Source of the DNA: Oscillospiraceae bacterium
Lineage (GTDB): Bacteria; Bacillota; Clostridia; Oscillospirales; Oscillospiraceae
Assembly (NCBI GenBank): GCA_029065305.1
Contig: JAIEIQ010000263.1
Span: 1 to 5,100 of the forward strand
Direction: 5' to 3'
Length of the DNA stretch: 5,100 bases
Numbering within the stretch: the first letter of the stretch is position 1; the number at the start of each line of letters is the position of its first letter. A program made the position numbers and the translations under genes. The notes below the pieces were generated by a model. That model did not search any database. It was not told the origin of the DNA and worked only from the letters and a program-made list of their open reading frames with translations. Below are positions 1-4,971 of the stretch, one piece after another.

Positions 1-347
1 TCTCCACCGCCATCCACCCCTTCGCCCACGCCGTCAACGTGCTGCTCAACAAGCTGGAGGGGGCCATGGACTCCCTCACCCCCGCCGAGTACGCGGCGGG
101 CGCGGCGGAGGACTACCGGATCATCGACTGCTCCCAGGCCCCCACTCTGGAGGGCAGGCAGTATCTGGACTTTACCAGCATCCAAGGCCCTGTAGACGGT
201 CTGGAAAAGGACGAAAAGCTGCTGCTGGTGTGCACCAAGGGCCGGCGGGCCTACCTGACCCAGAACCGGCTCATGCACTACGGCTACCCCAACACCAAGG
301 TGCTGGAGGGCGGCACCTCCTTTACGGAGATCGAGGACGGGGAGTAA
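1..347 (+). CDS. C-terminal fragment of FAD/NAD(P)-disulfide oxidoreductase with rhodanese domain
   Basis: The reading frame is open from base 3, with no stop before the window edge, and ends with TAA at 345-347. This gives the last 114 residues of a longer protein, so the in-frame GTG at 39 is internal. The first dozen residues (STAIHPFAHAVN) resemble the C-terminal dimerisation segment of CoA-disulfide-reductase/NADH-oxidase-like flavoproteins. A rhodanese-like domain follows: a short strand ending IIDC, then LLLVCTKGRRA carrying the candidate persulfide cysteine (codon 231-233) in a CxxGxR loop, then a GYPNTKVLEGG ending typical of the fold. Such fusions are known in CoA-disulfide and polysulfide reductases, where NAD(P)H reduces disulfide or sulfane sulfur in the cytoplasm. 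The usual D-x-R after the first strand reads D-C-S and the domain is short, so its substrate may differ. The AsrC-type reductase 192 bp downstream on the same strand supports a sulfur-redox role. The domain assignment is fairly sure; the exact substrate is not visible. Confidence 0.72.
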   Translation, partial: STAIHPFAHAVNVLLNKLEGAMDSLTPAEYAAGAAEDYRIIDCSQAPTLEGRQYLDFTSIQGPVDGLEKDEKLLLVCTKGRRAYLTQNRLMHYGYPNTKVLEGGTSFTEIEDGE

Positions 348-354
348 AGCGTAC

Positions 355-380
355 ATACTTTTTCTTGAAAGAAAAAGTAT
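355..380. repeat. Inverted repeat, left-end hairpin of the island
   Basis: The arms ATACTTTTTCTT (355-366) and AAGAAAAAGTAT (369-380) are perfect 12-bp complements separated by GA. It starts 8 nt after the stop codon of the oxidoreductase gene. The stem is almost all A/T and no T-run follows it, so it is a poor intrinsic terminator. I read it as part of the repeat element. Confidence 0.75.
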
Positions 381-389
381 CAAAAAGAA

Positions 390-415
390 CTTTTGGCCAA
401 AAGGCTATCGCCTTT
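390..415. repeat. Overlapping perfect palindrome and small hairpin
   Basis: CTTTTGGCCAAAAG at 390-403 is a perfect 14-bp palindrome. It overlaps a second stem, AAAGGC (400-405) with GCCTTT (410-415) and loop TATC. The two structures share bases 400-403, so in RNA they would compete. It lies in the internal part of the AT-rich island. Confidence 0.6.
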
Positions 416-442
416 CTCCTGTTTCCCTCTATAAAAGCATAC

Positions 443-459
443 GCGAAACGAAGTTTCGC
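443..459. repeat. Small hairpin flanked by direct GCATAC repeats
   Basis: GCGAAAC (443-449) pairs with GTTTCGC (453-459) around a GAA loop. GCATAC occurs directly at 437-442 and again at 458-463. It forms the approximate centre of the island. Confidence 0.6.
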
Positions 460-479
460 ATACAAAAATTTTTCTTTTG

Positions 480-506
480 ATTCTTTTCTTTTTTTAAGAA
501 AAGAAT
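480..506. repeat. Inverted repeat, right-end hairpin of the island
   Basis: The arms ATTCTTTTCTT (480-490) and AAGAAAAGAAT (496-506) are perfect 11-bp complements with a TTTTT loop. This is the counterpart of the hairpin at 355-380 and closes the island 18 nt before the Shine-Dalgarno sequence of the reductase gene. On the plus strand no T-run follows it. Confidence 0.72.
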
Positions 507-524
507 GGATACCGAAAAACATTT

Positions 525-530
525 AGGAGG
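525..530 (+). promoter_or_regulatory. Ribosome binding site of the siroheme reductase gene
   Basis: AGGAGG lies 9 nt upstream of the ATG at 540. It is a full consensus match and fixes the start. I see no convincing sigma-A promoter in 348-524, so the gene may be read through from the oxidoreductase gene. Confidence 0.85.
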
Positions 531-539
531 AGAATACAT

Positions 540-1493
540 ATGGCAGCATTGACCGTCAGCCCCGCCGACGAGAAGCGGGTCAAGGCGCTGGGCTTTTTAA
601 ACAACAAGGGCACCGATAATTTCTCCGGACGCATCATCACCGTCAACGGCAAGATCACCGCCGCCCAGCACCGCCGCATTGCCGAGGCCGCGGAAAAGTT
701 CGGCAACGGCATCATCACCTTCACCACCCGTCTGACCATCGAGGTCCAGGGCATTCCCTACGACAAGATTGAGGACTTCCGCGCCTACATCCGGGAAGCC
801 GGCCTGGAGACCGGCGGCACCGGCTCCCTGGTGCGGCCCGTGGTGGCCTGCAAGGGCACCACCTGCCAGTACGGCCTGCTGGACTCCTTCGCCATTGCCG
901 AGGAGATCCACCACCGGTTCTACGAGGGTTACCACACCGTGAAGCTGCCCCACAAGTTCAAGATCGCCGTGGGCGGCTGTCCCAACAACTGCGTCAAGCC
1001 GGATCTGAACGACCTGGGCATCATCGGCCAGCGGATCCCCCAGCTGGAGGAGGACGAGTGCAACGGCTGCAAGAAGTGCTCCGTGGAGAAGGTCTGCCCC
1101 ATGGGCGCGGCCAAGGTGACGGACGGCCTGCTGGAGATCGACAAGGAGCTGTGCAACAACTGCGGCCGGTGCGTGGGCCAGTGCCATTTCGACGCCCTGA
1201 GCGAGGGGGTTTACGGCTTCAAGATCTATATCGGAGGCCGCTGGGGCAAAAAGACCGCCCAGGGCCGCGCTCTGAGCAAGATCTTCACCGACAAGGACGA
1301 GGCCCTCAACGTCATCGAGAAGGCCATCCTGCTCTTCCGGGAGCAGGGCAAGACCGGCGAGCGCTTCGCCAAGACCATCGAGCGCCTGGGCTTTGAGAAC
1401 GTGGAGGCCCAGCTGCTGGCCAATGACCTGCTGGAGCGCAAGCAGCAGATTCTGGACGCCGAGCTCCATCTCACCGGCGGGGCGACCTGCTGA
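540..1493 (+). CDS. AsrC-type siroheme/4Fe-4S sulfite (or nitrite) reductase
   Basis: A cytoplasmic reductase of 317 residues, predicted to carry out the six-electron reduction of sulfite to sulfide (or nitrite to ammonia) at a siroheme coupled to a 4Fe-4S cluster. Residues 1-75 form the ferredoxin-like NIR/SIR half-domain ending in TTRLTIEVQGI. The siroheme domain follows, with C104-x4-C109 and C147-x3-C151 as cluster ligands. The four anion-binding residues known from E. coli SiR have clear counterparts: R64, R99, K139 and K141 (the last two in PHKFK). A 2x[4Fe-4S] ferredoxin insert spans about 172-218, with C174, C177, C180, C186 and C205, C208, C211, C215. The length is close to AsrC (about 337 aa) and far below assimilatory SiR (about 570). 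No AsrA or AsrB is adjacent; the upstream neighbour is a rhodanese-fused flavoprotein. The family is secure. Sulfite versus nitrite, and the electron donor, are inference. Confidence 0.9.
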   Translation: MAALTVSPADEKRVKALGFLNNKGTDNFSGRIITVNGKITAAQHRRIAEAAEKFGNGIITFTTRLTIEVQGIPYDKIEDFRAYIREAGLETGGTGSLVRPVVACKGTTCQYGLLDSFAIAEEIHHRFYEGYHTVKLPHKFKIAVGGCPNNCVKPDLNDLGIIGQRIPQLEEDECNGCKKCSVEKVCPMGAAKVTDGLLEIDKELCNNCGRCVGQCHFDALSEGVYGFKIYIGGRWGKKTAQGRALSKIFTDKDEALNVIEKAILLFREQGKTGERFAKTIERLGFENVEAQLLANDLLERKQQILDAELHLTGGATC

Positions 1494-1505
1494 AAATACG
1501 AAAAG

Positions 1506-1538
1506 AGGCCCCCGCGCCGTATAACGGCGCGGGGGCCT
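1506..1538. terminator. Bidirectional intrinsic terminator
   Basis: A perfect 15-bp GC-rich stem, AGGCCCCCGCGCCGT (1506-1520) against 1524-1538, with a three-base ATA loop. It sits between convergent genes, 12 nt after the stop of the reductase gene and 3 nt from the stop of the secreted-protein gene. In the leftward direction it is followed by CTTTTCGTATTTTC, a good U-rich tail; rightward by the weaker TTTCTC. It should serve both genes, more strongly the leftward one. Confidence 0.9.
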
Positions 1539-1541
1539 TTC

Positions 1542-2975
1542 TCAGTCTCTGACCTCCCCCAGGAGATCGTACAGCACCTGGGAATGGAGGAAAAAGTTGC
1601 CGTCCAGGTTGTCCATACCGCCCCAGACCCGGACCTCTCCGGGGCCCCGGCGGCTCAGGGAGAAGGTCGTGCCGTCGGCCATATGGAGGTAGACCCAGTA
1701 GTAAAAACTTTGCACTGTGTCGCTGGGGTCGGGATCGTACCGGCGGGAGCGCATACAGGCCCAGTTATAGGCGTCCACTACCTGGTCCAGCTCCTCCGCC
1801 GTCAGCTCCGCCTGTCCTGGGTTTGGAGCTCCGATGCCTTCATAGATTGAATAGTCCCCCGAGAGCACATTAGCCCGGCTGATCTGGTACTTCTCCCCGG
1901 CGGGCTGGAAGCCCTCCGCCTCCACCGTGTGGGAAAGAGTCAGCCAGAAGGCTCCATCGGGATCGAGAGGGTCGATAAACTCCCGAATAGGCTCGGAGTG
2001 GACCGCGCCCACGCCGCTCTCATAGCGCAGATGGCTCGGGTGGAACAGCTCCACGCGATAGGTCCCCTTTTCGCAGGTGTCCCAGAAGCTGTCGTGAATC
2101 CGCCAATTCGCTATGCCATACTGGGGAAATTCTCCGGCAAAGAAGGGGATGGCCTGCCGGTATACCAGCTCATCCCGCCCTCCGATCTGCCGGTAGACCC
2201 GGTACTCCCATAGGGAATCGTCGGACAGGATAGTTATATCTTCCCCGGTGTAATTCCAAAATGTGATGGCGGAGGTATATCCCCCCTGGCTGTTTTCGCT
2301 GGAGGAGAAGCTGATGGGGAGCTCTATCCCGTCGTCCACCCACCGGCTGTTTCCACCCATCGTACCCCACAGGCTCATTTGAACAGCCCACTCGTTTCCC
2401 TCATGGGGGGTGTAATCGTCCCGATAAGTCAGCTCCTCGTCCGTGCCGAATACCGGGCCGGATACAAAGAGCCCCTCTTCTGCATCGAAATGATATCCCC
2501 ACCCGAACTCCTCCACCGCGAAACGCCAGGTCAGGGGGAAGTACGTCACATCTCGGAACAACAGCAGCGGGTACTCCTCCCTGCTGTTGTCGATGGTTTT
2601 CCCATTGACCCGGATTTTTCCGCCGGCAATCCGGGCGGTGAGGCTCTTGGCGTTCCGGGTGTCCTGGACCTCCCGGAGGTACACCGAGGGGGCTTCATCG
2701 CTCCGGTCAATAGACAGTCCCCCCGCCGCGGACCAGGCGGTAGTCAGCCCCAGCAGGCGGCAGTCGTAGTAGGTCATGGGAAAATAAGTAATGTCCTTGT
2801 AGACCAGCAGCGGGTACCGGCTGTAATCGTTGGAGAAGGCGGTCCGGTTCAGGGTCACGTCAAAGCCGGGCAGCGTGACCCGCACGCTCTCTCCCGCCGC
2901 TCCGGCCTCCCCCGGAAGCAGGCACAGCGCCAGCAGGAGGCAGACCGCCGTTAAATACGCACGGAATTTCTTCAT
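1542..2975 (-). CDS. Secreted protein with copper-amine-oxidase-N-like (stalk) repeats and BsuPI-like domain
   Basis: 477 residues starting MKKFRAYL. An upstream in-frame ATG at 3011 is rejected because it overlaps the promoter -10 box and lacks a ribosome site. Residues 1-26 are a signal peptide: Lys/Arg start, Leu/Ala/Cys core, AGA-type cleavage. The cysteines at 12 and 18 do not fit a lipobox. Two related segments at about 54-90 and 135-171 share YPLL-(V/L)-(Y/F)-(K/R)-D-(I/V)-TYFP-(M/L)-T followed by a W/F...GL strand, the hallmark of copper-amine-oxidase N-terminal-like stalk repeats. These are common in clostridial surface proteins and do not imply amine oxidase activity. About 195-313 reads like a BsuPI-type beta sandwich (TFWNYTGEDITI, then EYRVYRQIGGRDELVYRQ). 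The remainder, about 360-477, I do not recognise. No sortase motif or C-terminal anchor is visible, so release or non-covalent wall binding is likely. Role unknown. Confidence 0.82.
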   Translation of the reverse strand: MKKFRAYLTAVCLLLALCLLPGEAGAAGESVRVTLPGFDVTLNRTAFSNDYSRYPLLVYKDITYFPMTYYDCRLLGLTTAWSAAGGLSIDRSDEAPSVYLREVQDTRNAKSLTARIAGGKIRVNGKTIDNSREEYPLLLFRDVTYFPLTWRFAVEEFGWGYHFDAEEGLFVSGPVFGTDEELTYRDDYTPHEGNEWAVQMSLWGTMGGNSRWVDDGIELPISFSSSENSQGGYTSAITFWNYTGEDITILSDDSLWEYRVYRQIGGRDELVYRQAIPFFAGEFPQYGIANWRIHDSFWDTCEKGTYRVELFHPSHLRYESGVGAVHSEPIREFIDPLDPDGAFWLTLSHTVEAEGFQPAGEKYQISRANVLSGDYSIYEGIGAPNPGQAELTAEELDQVVDAYNWACMRSRRYDPDPSDTVQSFYYWVYLHMADGTTFSLSRRGPGEVRVWGGMDNLDGNFFLHSQVLYDLLGEVRD

Positions 2976-2986
2976 AAGATCCCCCG

Positions 2987-2992
2987 TCCTTT
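2987..2992 (-). promoter_or_regulatory. Ribosome binding site of the secreted-protein gene
   Basis: On the minus strand AAAGGA lies 11 nt before the ATG at 2975, followed by a GGGGGA run ending 4 nt before it. Either could serve. Nothing comparable precedes the alternative ATG at 3011, which supports the shorter protein. Confidence 0.55.
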
Positions 2993-3009
2993 CTTTTTTG
3001 GATAAAGCC

Positions 3010-3038
3010 ATGATACAGGATTATTCTACATTTGTCAA
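3010..3038 (-). promoter_or_regulatory. Sigma-A-type promoter for the secreted-protein gene
   Basis: Reading leftward, a perfect -35 TTGACA (3038-3033) is followed by a 17-nt spacer and -10 TATCAT (3015-3010), one base off TATAAT. The expected transcription start is near 3003, giving a leader of about 28 nt to the ATG at 2975. The upstream flank is AT-rich (AAAAATAT on the plus strand at 3041-3048), possibly an UP-like element. Confidence 0.82.
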
Positions 3039-3051
3039 CTAAAAATATGTT

Positions 3052-3068
3052 CGGGACAAATTGTCCCG
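3052..3068. promoter_or_regulatory. 17-bp palindrome, candidate operator shared by divergent promoters
   Basis: CGGGACAA (3052-3059) and TTGTCCCG (3061-3068) are perfect inverted 8-mers around a single A. The centre, 3060, falls about 57 bp upstream of the predicted leftward start and about 50 bp upstream of the rightward one. It overlaps neither -10/-35 pair, so an activator or a regulator acting on both promoters is plausible. It does not match CIRCE, Rex or FNR consensus sites as I know them. The binding protein is unknown, and binding itself is inferred from symmetry and position. Confidence 0.6.
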
Positions 3069-3075
3069 TTTGCGG

Positions 3076-3104
3076 GTGACAGCGGGGGGCTTCTGTGCTA
3101 TACT
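3076..3104 (+). promoter_or_regulatory. Sigma-A-type promoter (extended -10) for the ABC-class ATPase gene
   Basis: The -35 GTGACA (3076-3081, one base off TTGACA) is followed by a 17-nt spacer and -10 TATACT (3099-3104), preceded by TGC as in an extended -10. The expected start is near 3110, leaving a short leader of about 22 nt that contains the ribosome site. Confidence 0.78.
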
Positions 3105-3120
3105 GAACCCACAAAACAAA

Positions 3121-3126
3121 CGGAGG
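3121..3126 (+). promoter_or_regulatory. Ribosome binding site of the ATPase gene
   Basis: CGGAGG, 6 nt before the ATG at 3133. It selects this start over the in-frame TTG at 3061, which lies inside the palindrome and upstream of the predicted transcription start. Confidence 0.8.
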
Positions 3127-3132
3127 CATCCT

Positions 3133-4845
3133 ATGAAGTCATCAGAAGATCTGCGCGGCGCGCTCCGCGCCATCGACCACCGGAGCTACCCCGCCTACAA
3201 GTCCCTGGCCGGAGGCTGGTCCTTTGGCCGCTATGTCCTGGGCATTGAGCACGTCCAGGGGGACCCCTTCGCCGCCCCCTCCCGGCTGAGCGTGTCAGTG
3301 CGGCACAGCGCCGCCGGCTTCCCGGCGTCCTGCTGGGAGACGAAGCGCCGCCGCACGGCCCTGGAGGACTTTCTCCTCCGGCGCTTTGGCCGTCAGGCGG
3401 ACAAATTCTGCTTCCAGGCCCGGGGCTCCGGCAAGAGCGGCCTTATCACCGTCAGCCGTCCCGGACAGGAGATCCTGGAGCGGACGGCCTGCGCGGTGGG
3501 GGAGGAGGGGATCACGGTCCGCTTCGAGGTGGGCTTCCCCGCCAATGGCCGGACCATCAACGCCCGGGAGCTGGAGAAAATTCTCTTTGAGTTCCTGCCC
3601 CAGTGCGTGGAGGAGAGCCTCTTCTACGCCAGGACCCCCAAAAAGGACCTGGAAGCGGCCCTCTTCCTGGCCGATGACCAGCAGTTTATCCGGGAGGAGC
3701 TGGAGCGGCTGGAGCTGGCGGCGTTCGTGGCCGACGGGGCGGTCCTGCCCCGGGAGAGCGGTGTGTCCGACCGGCCCATGGGGGACGCGGTGGCCTTCCG
3801 CTCGCCGGAGAGCATGGCTGTGACCCTGGAGCTGCCCCGGCACGGCCCCCTGCGGGGCATGGGCGTCCCCCGGGGAATCACCCTCATCGCCGGAGGCGGC
3901 TACCACGGCAAGTCCACCCTCCTCAAGGCTCTGGAGCGGGGAGTCTACGACCACATCGCCGGGGATGGGCGGGAGTATGTGATCACCGACCATACCGCCC
4001 TGAAAATCCGGGCGGAGGACGGGCGGAAGATCACCAACACGGACATCTCCCTTTTCATCACCCATCTGCCCAACGGGAAGGACACCCGCCGCTTCTCCAC
4101 CCTGGACGCCAGCGGCAGCACCTCCCAGGCGGCCAACATCGTGGAGGGCATCGAGTCCGGGAGCCGGGTGCTGCTCATTGACGAGGACACCTCGGCCACC
4201 AATCTGATGGTGCGGGACAAGCTCATGCAGGAGGTCATCGCCCGGGACAAGGAGCCCATCACGCCCTTTTTGGAGCGGGTGCGGGATCTGTGGGAGAAGG
4301 AGGGGATCTCCACCATCCTGGTGGTGGGCAGCAGCGGGTCCTACTTCTACGCCGCCGGCAGAATCCTCCAGATGGACTGCTACCGGGCGGTGGACATCAC
4401 GGAGCAGACTAGGGCCCTGCTCGCGGACCGCCCCGGCCCCTCCCTGGAGGCCCCGGATTTCCGCCTGCCCGCAGCCCAGCGGGCTGTCGATCTGGGCGGC
4501 GCGGCCCAGACCCGGCGGAGCTACCAGGGGGACAGGCAGATCACAGAGCGGCTGAAGATCAAGCGGCTGGGAAAGACCTCCTTCTCTCTGGGGAAGGATA
4601 CGCTGGACCTGCGCTATGTGGAGCAGCTGGTGGACGGCGAGCAGACCCAGACGCTGGCCTGCCTGCTGCGGTACGCCAAGGAGCACTATGGGGACAAGCC
4701 CGCCGACTTGGCCTGGGTGGCCCAGGTGCTGGGCCGGATCCTGGAGAAGGAGGGGCTGGCCGGGATCTGCGGGGAGCGGGATGTGCCCTCGGGGCTGGCC
4801 ATGCCGAGAATACAGGAGATTTTCGCCTGCCTGAACCGATATTGA
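3133..4845 (+). CDS. Predicted ATPase of the ABC class (PF09818 type)
   Basis: 570 residues with no signal peptide or membrane segment, so a soluble cytoplasmic protein. The N-terminal part carries YPAYKSL, FGRYVLGIEHVQGDPFAAPSR (about 19-50), which I recognise as the conserved lead-in of this family. The ATPase core has Walker A GGGYHGKST (254-262, K260), an ABC-signature-like SGSTSQA (327-333), and Walker B VLLIDED with D350 and E351, followed by TSATN. A later strand reads STILVVGSSGSYF (about 393-405); from memory, relatives usually have SGDYF here, so the Ser may be a substitution. The C-terminal part (about 467-570) contains DLRYVEQLVDGEQTQ, also family-typical. It has one nucleotide-binding domain and no transporter partner, so it is not a transport ATPase. 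A trypanosome relative (MRB1590) binds RNA; the bacterial role is unknown to me. Some database relatives are mislabelled isopentenyl-diphosphate isomerase. It has its own promoter and is monocistronic as far as seen. Confidence 0.9.
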   Translation: MKSSEDLRGALRAIDHRSYPAYKSLAGGWSFGRYVLGIEHVQGDPFAAPSRLSVSVRHSAAGFPASCWETKRRRTALEDFLLRRFGRQADKFCFQARGSGKSGLITVSRPGQEILERTACAVGEEGITVRFEVGFPANGRTINARELEKILFEFLPQCVEESLFYARTPKKDLEAALFLADDQQFIREELERLELAAFVADGAVLPRESGVSDRPMGDAVAFRSPESMAVTLELPRHGPLRGMGVPRGITLIAGGGYHGKSTLLKALERGVYDHIAGDGREYVITDHTALKIRAEDGRKITNTDISLFITHLPNGKDTRRFSTLDASGSTSQAANIVEGIESGSRVLLIDEDTSATNLMVRDKLMQEVIARDKEPITPFLERVRDLWEKEGISTILVVGSSGSYFYAAGRILQMDCYRAVDITEQTRALLADRPGPSLEAPDFRLPAAQRAVDLGGAAQTRRSYQGDRQITERLKIKRLGKTSFSLGKDTLDLRYVEQLVDGEQTQTLACLLRYAKEHYGDKPADLAWVAQVLGRILEKEGLAGICGERDVPSGLAMPRIQEIFACLNRY

Positions 4846-4855
4846 TGGAACAGCC

Positions 4856-4884
4856 CCCGCCTGCATATATATAGCAGCGGCGGG
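4856..4884. other. Imperfect hairpin with alternating AT loop after the ATPase gene
   Basis: CCCGCCTGC (4856-4864) pairs with GCAGCGGCGGG (4874-4884) with a two-base bulge, around the loop ATATATATA. It starts 10 nt after the stop codon of the ATPase gene and could end or protect its transcript. It is followed by AAAAG rather than T on the plus strand, so it is not a classical intrinsic terminator in that direction. Confidence 0.4.
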
Positions 4885-4892
4885 AAAAGAAA

Positions 4893-4932
4893 GCCCCCGG
4901 AACAGCCGGACCCTGCCGGCTGCTCTGGGGGC
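4893..4932 (-). terminator. Intrinsic terminator of the leftward gene at the right edge
   Basis: A 17-position stem, GCCCCCGGAACAGCCGG (4893-4909) against 4916-4932, has one G-U pair and one mismatch and a six-base loop. Reading leftward, it begins 39 nt beyond the stop codon at 4972 and is followed by TTTCTTTTCCC, a U-rich tail. Rightward there is no T-run, so for the ATPase gene it would be weak. Confidence 0.75.
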
Positions 4933-4971
4933 AATGCTCTGCTATGAAGGGGGCGGCGGAATGCTTGCCGC

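Larger units (their letters stand above)
352..511. repeat. AT-rich palindromic island, MITE-like intergenic element
   Basis: This stretch fills almost all of the gap between the two sulfur-redox genes and is sharply AT-rich against GC-rich flanks. Its two ends are imperfect inverted repeats of about 40 nt. The left end (355-394) aligns with the reverse complement of the right end (464-506), sharing the order ATxCTTTT, CTT, A-run, GAAAA, ATCAAAA, GAA, TTTT, with a few substitutions and small indels. Each end also contains its own near-perfect hairpin, and two further small inverted repeats lie between them. This is the architecture of miniature inverted-repeat or other palindromic intergenic elements, which are usually present in many copies. 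There is no convincing target-site duplication; TAC at 352-354 and 510-512 is too short to count. No coding potential is credible. The boundaries are approximate. Confidence 0.6.

Noticed and set aside
355..380. Rho-independent terminator for the oxidoreductase gene
   Set aside because: The stem is almost entirely A/T and is followed by CAAAAAG rather than a T-run. It fits better as the end of a repeat element.
477..506. Promoter TTGATT plus AAGAAT before the reductase gene
   Set aside because: The -10 is a poor match, the spacing is 18 nt, and both boxes lie inside a hairpin repeat of runs of T and A where such matches arise by chance.
322..522. 66-codon minus-strand reading frame in the island
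   Set aside because: It is the mirror translation of the same palindromes and has no ribosome site or family resemblance.
230..526. 98-codon plus-strand reading frame spanning the end of the oxidoreductase gene and the palindromic island
   Set aside because: It overlaps the real gene in another frame and its second half is a translation of inverted-repeat sequence (FFLKEKVSKRTF-type Lys/Phe runs). It has no ribosome site.
348..539. CRISPR array
   Set aside because: The repeats are inverted and unevenly spaced; there are no regular direct repeats with unique spacers.
597..1469. 290-codon minus-strand frame opposite the siroheme reductase gene
   Set aside because: Long antisense frames are expected in GC-rich coding DNA. 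The product is a low-complexity Leu/Ala/Gly/Val sequence without motifs.
2976..3011. N-terminal extension of the secreted protein from the ATG at 3011
   Set aside because: That ATG overlaps the -10 box, lies upstream of the expected transcript start and would bury the signal peptide behind a charged leader.
3061..3132. N-terminal extension of the ATPase from the TTG at 3061
   Set aside because: It lies in the palindrome and promoter, upstream of the expected transcript start; a good ribosome site precedes the ATG at 3133.
3295..4866. 523-codon minus-strand frame opposite the ATPase gene
   Set aside because: It is an antisense shadow rich in Gly, Pro, Leu, Gln and His with no domain pattern, while the plus-strand protein has clear Walker motifs.
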